A stretch of 64,000 nt of DNA from Acanthochromis polyacanthus (Eukaryota; Chordata; Actinopteri; Pomacentridae): contig NC_067117.1 in the NCBI RefSeq assembly GCF_021347895.1, forward strand, positions 13,549,858 through 13,613,857, read 5' to 3'. Positions within the stretch are counted from its first letter, which is position 1. Each line of letters opens with the position of its first letter. The position numbers and the translations under genes are program-made. The notes under the pieces were generated by a model that was not told the origin of the DNA, did not search any database, and saw only the letters and a program-made list of their open reading frames with translations. Shown here one piece after another: positions 1 through 19,242 of this stretch.

Positions 1-6200
<6,200 letters not shown>

Positions 6201-6489
6201 CCTACCGAATGTGTTAGCCTGTGGATATGGGGATTATCTTAAAACCATTCTTAAATATACACTATGCACACAATTCTGTAATGCAGTCCGAAAAAAATCA
6301 AACATGAAGTCAGTTTTGGAATGTGTGATACTACAGAAGTGAGGAGGCTACACTTGTGATTTTGAACTGTATCACCTCCTAATAACTGTGATAACAGAAG
6401 GGTTTTTAGTGTTATGTAAGATAAATTTTAAAAAACGGCATATTTACAATATACAAAATACATACCCACCAGTAGAAACCTAATGCAGC

Positions 6490-7660
6490 AAAAGTCAGTA
6501 CACGCTTCATGACTGAGATTTCAATCTTTGATTTTTTCTTTAATTCTTAATGTACAGTATGTCCATCTACATTTTTGATGACAGACTTAATTCTTGCCTA
6601 TAGTGTTGCACAAAGTCCTAAAGAGATGTTCTTCCATTGTTCAGAGACTATTTTTGCTTTGCTGAAGGGGTTGTGTTGCTCACACTTCTCTCTAAAATAC
6701 CTCAAAGGTCTTCTACTGGATTCAAGTCAGACAGCTTACTTGGTCATGTCATAGTATTCACTTCTTTGTCCTTTAGAAACTCTTCTGTGATTTTGGCAGT
6801 GTGTTTTAGATCGCTATCATACTGAAATATTCCTCTTTTGCCAAGCTTCTGTGCACTGGGAGTCATCTAGTCAGCCAGTATTTTGATATGTCCACAGTTA
6901 TTGACGGTAACATCTGTAAATGTCACTTTTTGCACTCATGCAGCCCCATATCAGCACACTGCCACCTCCGTGCTTCACTTTCACTGTTGTTGTCATGGCC
7001 AGGTTCATTCATACCAAACATCCTATCTGAGCCTTATTATCATGTTTTGAGTCTTGTCTGACCAAAGAATGTGCCCACAAACATCCACCACTCTTCTTTT
7101 CATGTTTTTCAGCATTATTTTAATCTTGCAGTTTTGAACCACACAACAAGCAAGGATGTTTTTCCTTTACACTGTCAATAGATGCATTGTCCTTCACACT
7201 GTCTGAGCTGTCACAAAAACTCTGATTTCATATTATTAACCACTTGACCTGGTCTGAAGCGCCTGACCATCTGTTTTCCAGAGCTATGTTGTTCATGGAG
7301 TGCATTGTGCATGGTGTCATTCAGTTCTGATTAGTGATATTGTGGCTCTTTCTACACCTTCTGATTATTGCTGCAACTGTGTTTCAACTTTTAGTCGACC
7401 ACCAATCTCTCTGTATCATTTTCCATCTTTGTGAAGTTTCACAAATTTTTCAATTTCTCTGGCAATTCTTGTCCACGTGCATGTATTTATGATGAATACA
7501 TGCAAATAGACATAGACTATAAGTCCAAAACAGAGAGCTTTTGGTGCTCACAAGTCACTTTATAACCTTGCCCATGCATTTAGGCTAATTAAAAATTCAC
7601 AGATGTGCTCAATTTTATTTCACAGGTTTTTAAAACTAGTGTGTTCCCTCTTGTTCCAGT
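6490..7660 (-). mobile_element. Decayed Tc1/mariner-like transposon relic
   Basis: Broken transposase traces run on the minus strand. On the plus strand, 6,792-6,830 (ttttggcagtgtgttttaga followed by tcgctatcatactg) lines up in place and orientation with the reverse complement of a Tc1 transposase stretch in the intact-looking copy at 14.5 kb. The segment at 6,950-6,990 (Tc1-like 'cccatatcagcacactgcca' and 'cctccgtgcttcact') corresponds to the conserved KHGGGS region. No open frame remains and ends were not resolved. It is a different and much older family than the two copies at 14 and 24.6 kb. Confidence 0.6.
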
Positions 7661-8640
7661 AAGTTTTTGTATTTTCAATATCATCTTGTAAATGTGTTTA
7701 TTTTTGATTGTTGTTAGGCTTGTCCGTATTTAGTCTGTTTTGGTTGCTTAATACGCTGCACAATACACTGCGCTGCGGAATACACAGAGAAAAGCTGCAG
7801 TGTCTTGCAGCTTACTCTTGCATACTCTAGTTCTAGCCTAACATTCATAGCTTCCACCATAATTTTTATTCATGCTAAATTTACTATGACGTATACATTA
7901 CATTTGTTCAGTATTATTTGCTGTTAACATGCATAAGTTTGCTGTTGGAAAAAGACCAAATTCTGCTTCTCTGCACGCTAGTGATGTCAAAAATGTATAG
8001 GAGTGTAAAAAAATGCATCTTTTATTCTACAAACAGTAAAATAAGAAAACACCATCTCTATGCAAAGAAAGACAAAGAAACAATTGCTGCAGTTTTGACA
8101 GCTGGAACACTAGCCGGTTAAGTGTTACATTGTTTTTACTCTGTGTATTTAAGATTGTGCTTCTCACAGAAATATTTTTCACTTACACAGCTGTTATTAA
8201 TAACACACTAAGTGACAATAGTGGAACAACAAGCCAGCATGCTCAATACCCAGACACTAACTACACTGGATGCAACACATCATTAATTGTACGATTATTT
8301 TTATATGTATATATCTTTTACTTTTGCATTAGCTTTAAATTTCTACACATACTTTTTTTATCCTTCATAAAATGTTTTGACTTGTCAATGTTTACTGTTA
8401 TGCACCAACATCACAACAATTTATTCATATTTGAAAACTTATTTGGCCATAAAATGTATTCTGCTTCTGAAAAATGGGGGGCAAAAAGTTTGGGTAAACG
8501 GAACATTCTGGTGATAAATGAGCCTCAGCTATTAGTGTCATTGTATGTCCTATATCCTCCAGGACATTAAAGGGAAATAATACTGAAAAGTAAGGGGCCA
8601 TAACTAGCAATGCAAGTATCTCTTTTTTCACAAGTTTATT
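7661..8640. other. Intergenic AT-rich stretch, no gene recognised
   Basis: AT-rich sequence with only chance open frames. The longest, 8,130-8,570 on the plus strand, translates to a hydrophobic, biased peptide with no family resemblance and no splice or promoter context. I see nothing in it that I can name. Confidence 0.4.
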
Positions 8641-8679
8641 CTGATATTTATGTTGTTTGTAACAGGTGAGAAACTATAG

Positions 8680-9135
8680 ACCTTCAGCAATTGTGCTCAA
8701 CTGCTGTATGGAGCAGAATTCTGGAGAATGACGGAAGCAGATCTTTTCAAGCTTCGATCCTTCCACACCACGTCTCCGGCGAATTCAAAGAATATTTTGG
8801 CCCGAAAAGATTTCCAATGAAGAACTGCTAAGGAAATGCCGACAAGACATGGGCACCATCATCACAAGGCGACGATGGAAATGGATTGGACACACACTCC
8901 GTAAAGACCCACAGTCAATCACAAGAACAGCACTGCACTGGACCCCAGATGGCAAAAGAAAGAGAGGAAGACCAAGAACAACATGGAGAAGAACAGTAGA
9001 GGGTGAGATGGAGGCCATGCAGCACTCTTGGAGTTCATTGACAAGGCTGGCCCAGGACAGGCAGAAGTGGAGGAACTTTGTTGCTGCCCTACACACCACT
9101 TGGTGTAAAGGATGATGATGATGATGATGATGATG
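8680..9135 (+). mobile_element. 3' fragment of an RTE-like non-LTR retrotransposon with (GAT)n tail
   Basis: Plus-strand translation at 8,849-9,115 gives the C-terminal tail typical of fish RTE-type LINE polymerases: RRRWKWIGHTLRKDP, then ITRTALHWTPDGKRKRGRPR and WRRTVEGEME. The upstream part (8,690-8,848) carries the preceding LLYGAEFWRMTEADLFKL region in broken frames. The coding end at about 9,111 runs straight into a (GAT)n array at 9,113-9,135, like the simple-repeat tails of this clade. The element is strongly 5'-truncated and inactive. Assignment to RTE rather than another LINE clade rests on motif memory. Confidence 0.72.
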
Positions 9136-9139
9136 AATT

Positions 9140-10244
9140 GTGCTCAGTTGTATAGTGGTAAAATAGGGCTACATAAATATTTTTATTAACATTTTTTGGG
9201 GCAAATGAATACATAATACTGGTCAGATCAGAAGCAATTTTATCTGTAAAACACAGTGCTCATACTGTAATCCAGATCTGAGAATAACACGATAAAAGCG
9301 CATAAAAACACTGCGATGCTGAGACCTAAAAACAACTGAAAATGACTGGCTGTCATGCTGCGTTCAAGTTCCGACGTTCATTTCTACACGCAACCGCTAG
9401 TTACAAATGAGCAAGTTTTGTATGGTGCTAATGTCACCAAACTGTCAGGCTGTATTCTGAATAATAGATTATTTCTGTATCTATGTCATAGTCCTACCCT
9501 CGTAGCTAATAGCCCTCAGCAGAAAAAAAACCCATTATTTTTGTTCTGTGATCAACACTTGAACAGCCCGATTGTGTGTTTCTCGGTGCCCGGTGCTACT
9601 CATGAAGGCACCTTAACGTTATCCCCGAGCAGTCTCCAACTCCTGTAAAAACACCAGCACAGTAGGGGGGCTGTTTCACTCAGAGGCAAACATAGTACAT
9701 TAGAACAACGAAATTAGCTTAATTGAAGTATTGCAGTGAACTTGTGGTAACTTCTTGTCAGTCTACTGGAGGCTCAGACGGTTGACGCTACCTGTCGAAG
9801 CTAACGTTATAACGTCATTTCCCTTCATCCTATGTTAACCACGGTTAAACTTGAGTGGTGTAGCTTAGCTAAGTGTTGAACCCCAGCTCGCACAGCCGTG
9901 GACTGGTATTATATATGTTCATATAGTGGGCATTTATTGATTCTCCGTCTGAGCAGCAGTGATCAGGGTTAATTTACGGAGGTGGTGGACGTGACGCTAA
10001 ATTTAAAGAAACAGACAGCCGGAGGGGGTTGCCCTGAGTACAGCTCTAAGCTAGCAGGCTAACACGCGCCCAAGGAAAGCTTTGCAAATTTGTTCATTCA
10101 GTCTTCGTCTGACCGCAAAATCCCGTGAGACTGAGCCCTCCATCGGTGTAAGAGAGCTCTGTCCACCGTCCCATGCTCTCTGCGTGGATGGGATATAGTT
10201 AGCCGGTGGAGCGAAGAGGCAGCCAGCCAGCAGTCCTGTTCAAC
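9140..10244 (+). promoter_or_regulatory. Upstream region and 5' UTR of szrd1
   Basis: No coding sequence recognised. From about 9.78 kb the sequence becomes richer in G+C and carries GCTAAC/GCTAGC words (9,799-9,810, 9,862-9,875, 10,049-10,064) like those upstream of fbxo42. The 5' UTR of szrd1 must lie just before 10,245; the exact TSS cannot be seen. Confidence 0.4.
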
Positions 10245-11948
10245 ATGGAGGATGAAGAGGTTGCAGAGAGCTGGGAGGAGGCAGCGGACAGCGGGGTGAG
10301 AAACACTGACGCTGTAAACATGCTTTGCTATAAGAACATATTTCAGTTTGACAGTGAAGTTAACACCTTGCAAGAGCCCGTAATGGTATTCTAGCAACCG
10401 GTGCTTAAAATAGAAACAGGGGTTTTCCTTGTTATTTCGGTTTGGTTTCTGGCTTCCTGGCTCAGTCCTGCAGGCCCCGCTGTCCCATACCGACCTGGGA
10501 CCGAGTCTGCCTTCGTGTCATTTCATTTGCAGAACAGAATGAATGTATTTTAGTGGAAAAAACGAGTAACATCCATGAAGAAACGATATTTTTACATGTT
10601 TTTTTCCCCTATAATACTTCATTGTTTAGACACGCCCATTGCGGAAATGACAGGCTACACCGAGGTGAATCATTACAGTATCATAACAGTGTTCAGGATT
10701 AGTGATTTTCTGCCAGTATAATCAAACCAGCTGGATGGGATTATGGCAAACTGTTAACTTTAAGCTTTCTGTCGCAAGATTTCTCCCAGAACACACATAT
10801 TTCACCTATTCTTCTTCTTTTGGATTTAGTACTGCTGCTATTTATTTATTTATTTACTGTTGTGGATTAGATGTGATCATGCTAACAAAAAGCTAAAACA
10901 GATGCATAGCTACTACTGAAATCAAATCAAGTCTCCACAAAGGAGTGTGTTGCAGCATTGCTCTTCACAATGTGTTGCCATGTGCAACACACAGCAAATT
11001 TGTGTGAACTTCGTACGTCACACACTGTTGTGGTCACTAAGAGTAACAATAGAGTAAATGTAGTAAGTAAATTCATATGTAACAACCTTTAGAGGTTATT
11101 GGTTTATGACGATTTGATTATGTCATAACATCTTTTTCTCGTAGGTTTTCTTAGAAACCAACATGGAAGTTGCAAACTTGTTTGTTATACAGGTGGATGT
11201 AACAGATATGAATGTGTTGGACAGCAGTAGAAATGGAACTGATTATTGTATGTATGTATGTATTTGTTCCTTCAGGAAATCGAGAGAAGACTTGAAGCGA
11301 AGCTTAAAATAAATCAGGAAGCAAAGTGAGAAATTCCAAAATTTATCAAATTTTCAGTAAATCAGTACCACTTTTTAATTCATTAGTTGTTTTTTTTTTC
11401 AATAAATACCTACCGCTCACACTATCTTACCTTTGCAGGAAAGCCAGTTTGAAATCTGGTGGTTCACCTGTGCGAACAGCCATTGTAATCCAGGATGACT
11501 CGCTGCCTGCAGCGCCCCCACCACAAATTCGAATTTTAAAGCGTCCTACCAATAACGGTACCACAGGAAACCCTGCATCCTCGTCTCGTCCCTCTCAGCA
11601 GATGAAGTCTTTGGCCCAGCGTGAGGCAGAGTATGCAGAAGCAAGACGAAGGATCTTGGGTAGTGCTTCTTCAGAAGAAACGCCTCAGGACAACCCATCC
11701 CAGGACAGGTAAGACATGAAGTTACCAAAGGCAACAAAAAAAATGTAATTGTCATTGTTGTAGAAATGTAGAATAAATATATTAAATGAAAAACATTGTT
11801 ATGTAATTTGTTTTTAATTTCTCCTCTTACCATCAGGACAGTTCGTACGAGTACGCAGCAACCATTAGAACCAGTTCGTCCAAACAATCACGTGATCCGC
11901 CAGCCCACTGGCCCAGACGGCACCTCAGGCTTCCGACTCTGCAGATAA
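10245..11948 (+). CDS. szrd1: SUZ RNA-binding domain-containing protein 1
   Basis: Small conserved vertebrate protein of 160 residues (human about 152) with a SUZ domain, a motif linked to RNA binding. Its cellular role is poorly defined. Four exons: 10245-10295, 11276-11325, 11439-11708, 11837-11948, all GT-AG and phase-consistent (0, 2, 2). It starts [17 protein letters not shown], identical to mammals, followed by [14 protein letters not shown]. The SUZ core spans [20 protein letters not shown] to [19 protein letters not shown]. The C-terminal SUZ-C-like segment is [13 protein letters not shown] and the stop is TAA at 11,946-11,948. The start context is caacATGg. The gene lies head-to-head with fbxo42, about 4 kb away, as in human. 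Confidence 0.96.
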
Positions 11949-12815
11949 ACAGGAGCTGCAAGGAAATGGCTGCCTCGCTGAGGAGGCGTGAAAGGTGGCA
12001 GTAAAAGGGGTTGTTTGTAGTATGAAGAGCAGAGTGGTGGGATGACAGACTTTAGAAAATTTGACAGACATTAGAAATATGAAGCTGTAGCATGGATTTA
12101 GATGAACTCCTCCACCCTCTCTCTACTCTGCTTACTGGTGTGGTCTTTGCCTCTTGCCTTGTCTTTTCCCTCAGTGGAACCTTGCAAGGGGCTGGCAGAG
12201 ATCATCCAAAGATCTGAAACCCCTTCTGTTCCACACCGTGAACAGGCGTTTGCCTCACATCCCTACACACTGTGATACTCTGATGTACCATGAGGTGCCC
12301 TATGATTTTCAGTCTGATTGGCCAGCCGAGTGCCAGGGCATCAGGTGTCTGTCTCCTCAGGGAGAAAAAGAAGAGCTTGTGAATCTGTGAGAATTCCCCA
12401 GAGACATGCAAGCAAACGAGCTGGCCTTTCCACCGATGGAGAGTGGATCTTGGCTAGGTGTCCACCGGGAGGCTGGCCTTTGTTTGTTGTGTTCAGTGGA
12501 AATACAGTGCTGGGAGTTTATTGTGTGTACAACAGATTTATGGGAGGTGATAAAAGTTGTACTGATTGAGCCTTCTGAGTTAAAGTGCACTGTGCCCAAT
12601 AATGTGTTTCAATACTGTAGTAGACAGTGGTGGCAGTGGCCCAGACCAGAACTCTCTACAGTCCACAGGCCTCTGTTTGGCTCTGGTGGCTGCAAGAGAA
12701 ATGCCCGGTGGGCACACAGCCTGTGGCCAAAGATGACATGGTAGATGCAAAGGACGTTGTCACTAAATCTAAGCTTTTTCGAGCAATAATAAAGAAATGA
12801 CTCCCTGGATTTTTT
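11949..12815 (+). other. szrd1: szrd1 3' UTR with poly(A) signal
   Basis: No further coding sequence follows the stop. A canonical AATAAA lies at 12,788-12,793 with a T-rich stretch from about 12,808, giving a 3' UTR of about 860 bases. Further AATAAA motifs near 13.7 kb and 15.88 kb could serve longer isoforms but have no other support. Confidence 0.6.
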
Positions 12816-14000
12816 TTAGACATATTGCTGTGTTTTGTTTTACAAATTTTTACATTGTTTCTTTTTCTCAAACATAGTATGTTTAAGTCAGGAGATCAGT
12901 AGTGTGTAAGAGACTAGATTCTATAGTCTGCATCGGAAATTTTATTGGTAGTGTCATATAGAATTTTATTGAATTTGCAAACATCAAGAATTGAAAGCCT
13001 AAAGTTATTGTGCATAAATTTCCCTGTGTGTGTTGCCTTGCTGTTTCTAATCAGAATACCTACGTTGGAACTTCTCTTACAGCCAGCTGCACTGCATCTG
13101 TTTGGAAAAGCTAATTTTGGTGTGTTTTTGCACCAGCTGCAGTATGTTGACCAATAGCGTGCTATTAAAATGATGGTTTGTAAGTTAGTTAGAAGTAACT
13201 GTTTCATGTCCAGCGCGGTGGAGGATATAATCTGTTGTTTCATGTTGGCAAATATTCTGCCAGGGTCAGGGAAATTTGTGATGAAAATTATATAAAATAA
13301 TACTGGAAAAGCTTTTAATCGATGGCCTCTAGAACGAAGCCACTCTCCACTGCCTGGTTTTGATGAATGTCTTGTGCATTTTTTTCAGTATTGTCTCTTT
13401 GTCTGCCACCAATTGAAAACAGGAGTTTGCAAACCATAAAATCAGTAATATAATCAAGTACCAGAGTTACCAGTATTGATCATTGGTATCACAACAAATG
13501 AAACTGCAGAAGGGTTTGAACCTTTTGACACTTTTATGCCTTAAATCATAAATGATCCCTGGTTACCAACGTTCACTTTCCACTTGGCAGTGCTGTTTAG
13601 TCTTAGTGCTTTTTATGTGCTCCTTGTAGGTTTATTATTTCTATATGCTGCATAATTGAGGCACAGTTTATGGCTGCACTCAGCAAGAGCTTAGGCTAAT
13701 AAAGAAATACACTCAGTGAGGGTGCCTTTATGCTTTTCTTACTGAATCGCTCCATGACTGTGCTTTAACTATGTTTTCAGTTGTCAGTAATATTTACAGT
13801 AAGTGTAAGAACTGACACCACAATTATCAGTAAAATGCATTAAACCTATCACATAGATAAAAGTGCAGCATTTATGCTACCTATTTCCACCCCTGTAGCA
13901 GCTTAAAATTCTATATTAAAGGTCATCTTTGTGTTTTTGTTTTATGAGATAATATCTGCTGTTAGGAGTGACATGCAAATTAGTCAACTAGATTTGGACC
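12816..14000. other. Intergenic region downstream of szrd1, nothing recognised
   Basis: AT-rich, with no coding segment, no recognisable repeat family and no RNA gene seen. It may include an extended szrd1 3' UTR. Confidence 0.35.
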
Positions 14001-14002
14001 TA

Positions 14003-15636
<1,634 letters not shown>

Positions 15637-15639
15637 TAT

Positions 15640-18540
15640 ACCGCTAAGAATACATGCCCACAATGCACTGTTCCCAGGGATCTGGTTCACTTCTTGAAAC
15701 ACAACGGATTTGTAATCAGTAATGATTGATAACTGATGAAGCAAATGCCCATCCTGTACCTGTGTGATCTACATGATGCTTTGTTGCAGTCTTTCACAGC
15801 CATCTGTCTAGTTTGAGGCTCATTTTAATGTCATTGTTGTTATGAGACTTGAAAAACACAACTGAAATTTGAATACCCTTTAATAAACGCACTTAAAGAC
15901 GATACAACTTGTTTCATGTTTTTTTTTATATTGAAAAGTGTCTATGTTGAAGTATAAATTTAAAATATAGATATTTTTAAACAGTTTGTAATAGGGGAAG
16001 CTTTATTCAGTCTGCCCCAAACTCTCACCTCTTATTTTTCCACTGATTGAAATGAAAAGGCCAGACTGTCTAATTTTTAGGCGAGTTTCAATCAATGAAC
16101 TTTCAAGAATACATTGTCAAACATATACAGATGGTTTTTATTTCTCTGTCAACAGTATGTGTTCTATATTTCCTTTAGCTGTAACTGTAATTTATAACTA
16201 TTCTATTCTATAGATAGGAATAAGCTGAATGAATTTACAATTATCCCTCTGACTCAGATCTTCATATATATATTTTTTTAAATTACATAGACATGCAGTT
16301 TTACAGCATATTAACCTTTAAGTGTTTAATGGTGACATTAAGTCATTTCCTTATTGGTCATGTGAGTTCATCCAGGCCTCATACTCAAGTTCCTGAGATA
16401 AAATGGCATGCTACAGGCTGTGAAAAGAGGTTTAAGTCAGATTTGGATCTGACAGATACCTAAGGTTTAATGACAAATTCAGGTGGCTTTCCATTGAGTA
16501 AAATGTGAAAGGTAACACAATTAAAAATGAAAAAGCTGGCAACAAGAAATGTCTGATTTGATTATGAAAGTCCAACACAGCAGCCATTCCTGTATTCAGG
16601 CAGAGAGAAACAAACATATTTATTAAACTGAGTAAGACATATGAGCCTCACTACAGTACACAGCAGCCTCAGGTAATGTGATTTTACAAAGAACAGTCCC
16701 ATTTCACACACTGTAGACACACAGGTATTAATAATAAAGGTTTGGAAGGGACGAGGGACTGATACAGAGATGCAAGGCTGATTTCAAAGCAGACATTTTA
16801 CCAAAGTAAAAAGCAACTTGGAAGATAAAACTGAACCCAGGTAAATACATAGACACTGAAAGGCTTATTGGAAAAGACCTATGGGATTAAACAGTTTTTC
16901 AGAATGTCCTCAGTGACAAAAGTCTGTGGATTTCAGATGGAAGCTTGCCACACACAAAGAAAGGACTGCAGCAAATATTTCCCCTGTGGACAAAAAAACA
17001 TCTGCCCGGTTCAGTATAAAGCAGCTGCACACCACACAAGTGAACACACAGTGGTGATTTCACTTATTCAGTCACACTGTCTGACACCTCACTGACTCAC
17101 TGAAGTCCTTAAAGGCAAAACTCTGCATCCGTCTTGGTAACTTCTGATTCTTCTTGGTAACATTTATACTGCACATTTGCAGAGATTTTTGCATTTTCCA
17201 TTAAACACCTGCATAGGATTTACATGTATATTGGCTTTCTCGACTTATAGTAGTTTTTAAAATGTAAAAGCACTGTAATGTCATAAACACTGTAATGTCA
17301 TAAACAGCAGCTGATCAAACTGTGAATGAAACATCTTTCAAATTCACTTTTAAAAAAACAAAAAAACAAAACAATGGGCACTAGTTCTGTGTGTCCCAGT
17401 CCTCCTTTTCATGCCATTCTGAGCCCTCATGAATTCACACACTCAAGCTTTGCAGTTGTGATGCCAGTTAAGTCAGTGAGCGTTCAGTGTTTTGACCTCA
17501 GAGTGGAAATTGAGCCTCTGTTATGACTTACTGGGACACGTAAATGGAACTGAAACCACATTAATGGCATTCATTTCATTCATGTTTGTCCTGCTGTGGC
17601 TGCTAAGTTGGTGAACAGCAGTCTGGTGAGCTCATGTAATTGCAGTTTCACTCCCTCTTATTCACCATAACTGTCTGTAGTTATATAAGCAGTTGCCACA
17701 CACAGACAGAATTTTGAATATTTAAATAATAAAGAAACAGGTGGCTTTTCTCACCCCGAACACTACCCAGTATTTCTTCTTCTGGGCTATTTTAAAAGGT
17801 GGTCCCTTGAATAGTTAAAAAGAAAAGTGTACCTGTATTCATTCACACACATCCGCTCATTAGAAAGGTTCACAGTAGAATAAAAAAACAATGTATTTAT
17901 AGCTTCCTTAAGATTCACATCAGTGAGAATTTCACCTGGGTTCACCACTTCACACAGATCATCAGGAAAGTACAGCAGAGTTTTTTACTTCCTGAGGACG
18001 CTAAGGACGTTTAAAATAGCTCTGTCAATACTTTGCAGTTTTTACGAATTCACTGCTGAGACCATTCTCACTAGTAGCGTCATGGTGTGGTACAAGAACT
18101 CCAAACAAGTAAATTGTAAAGACATGTAGAGTGATCAGACCAGCCTGACACATCAGAGGTACAACTCTCACATCTCTACAGGACATCTACCAGTAGAGAG
18201 TCTTTACAGGAGCCAACGACATCACCAGGGACCTCAGTGACCTACAGCATCACCTCTTCACACTCCTGCTGTCTGGCTTTCCATTCAAAGGAAAAGAAAG
18301 TCTCTAAAAAGTGTATTTTTGTTTTTCTGCATTTCTGACTCCTGTAGCATCTGAAATACAGAAACCCAAAGATTAAAGGCCCAGACTGATGAGCCTGTAC
18401 TCTGTCATACACTACTGACTACAGGACATAACGCAATCTTTGCACAACTATATCTTTTTACGATTGTTGATCTTTACACCATAAACATTATGCATACTTT
18501 AAAATACTGTTTATTCTGTACATGCCCATTTCCACTGTAT
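15640..18540. other. Intergenic region, no gene recognised
   Basis: AT-rich sequence lacking convincing coding exons or named repeats. The short open frames at 16.4-16.6, 16.87-17.1 and 17.3-17.5 kb are biased or chance frames. SPATA21, which I recall between SZRD1 and NECAP2 in human, was looked for here and not recognised. Confidence 0.4.
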
Positions 18541-18544
18541 TTTT

Positions 18545-18830
18545 AATATTGGCTGGACTCTATCCCAGCTGACTTTGGGTGAAGGCAGAGGAAACCCTGG
18601 ACAGGTCGTCAGTCTTTCACAGAGCAACATATAGAGACAAACAAGCACACTCACATTCACACCTACAGAGACAATTTAGAATGATCAATTAACCTCAGCA
18701 TATTTTTGGACTGTGGGAGGAAGCTAAAGAACCTGGAGAAAACCCAAGCATGCACAGGGAGAACATGCAAACTCCATGCAGAAAGATCCCGGGAAAGCCG
18801 GGACATGAACTAAGGATCTTCTAGCTACAA
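18545..18830 (+). repeat. Dispersed teleost repeat (same family as 55,930-56,276)
   Basis: The segment contains tatcccagctgactttgggt, accctggacaggtcgtcagt, tttttggactgtgggaggaa and gcaaactccatgcagaaaga. This combination is a very common fish interspersed repeat, and a second copy with the same blocks in the same order lies in a crocc intron at about 55,930-56,276. It is probably derived from the 3' part of a retroelement; the family name is uncertain. Confidence 0.7.
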
Positions 18831-18835
18831 AGTTT

Positions 18836-18911
18836 CTATCTTATCTTGTCTTGTCTTGTCTTGTCTTGTCTTGTCTTGTCTTGTCTTGTCTTATCTTATC
18901 TTATCTTATCA
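18836..18911 (+). repeat. (TCTTG)n / (TTATC)n microsatellite
   Basis: Tandem pentanucleotides: TTATC units, a run of TCTTG units, then TTATC again, adjoining the dispersed repeat just upstream. The symmetric interruption suggests a TTATC array in which a T-to-G variant unit expanded. Confidence 0.9.
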
Positions 18912-19242
18912 TAGTACATATGAGTAGATGCCATTTATGGGTGTGTCTAAATTAGTATATTCTGTAAATAGCTTAATCACAGCACTAGGTGGAGAAACAG
19001 CACACTAACAATTTAATTGTACTGATAACTTATGTAATGATCGGCGTATGTTTGTCTGGCTGTTTGTCTGTTCAAGACTTTACTCAAAAACAGACAAACA
19101 GATTTGGATGACATTTTCAGGGAAGGTCAGAAATGACACAAGGACCAAGTGATTAGATTTTGGCAGTGATGCAGCTTATAGTCTGGATCCACGGATTGGT
19201 TAAAGATTTCTGTATCATTGTGAAATAACTGCTTGGCGTTAG

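Noticed and set aside
8130..8570. 146-codon plus-strand open frame
   Set aside because: AT-driven, hydrophobic biased composition, no family, no splice or promoter context.
18840..18911. Tandem TCTTG units as a possible CRISPR-like or satellite array
   Set aside because: Simple pentanucleotide microsatellite without spacers.
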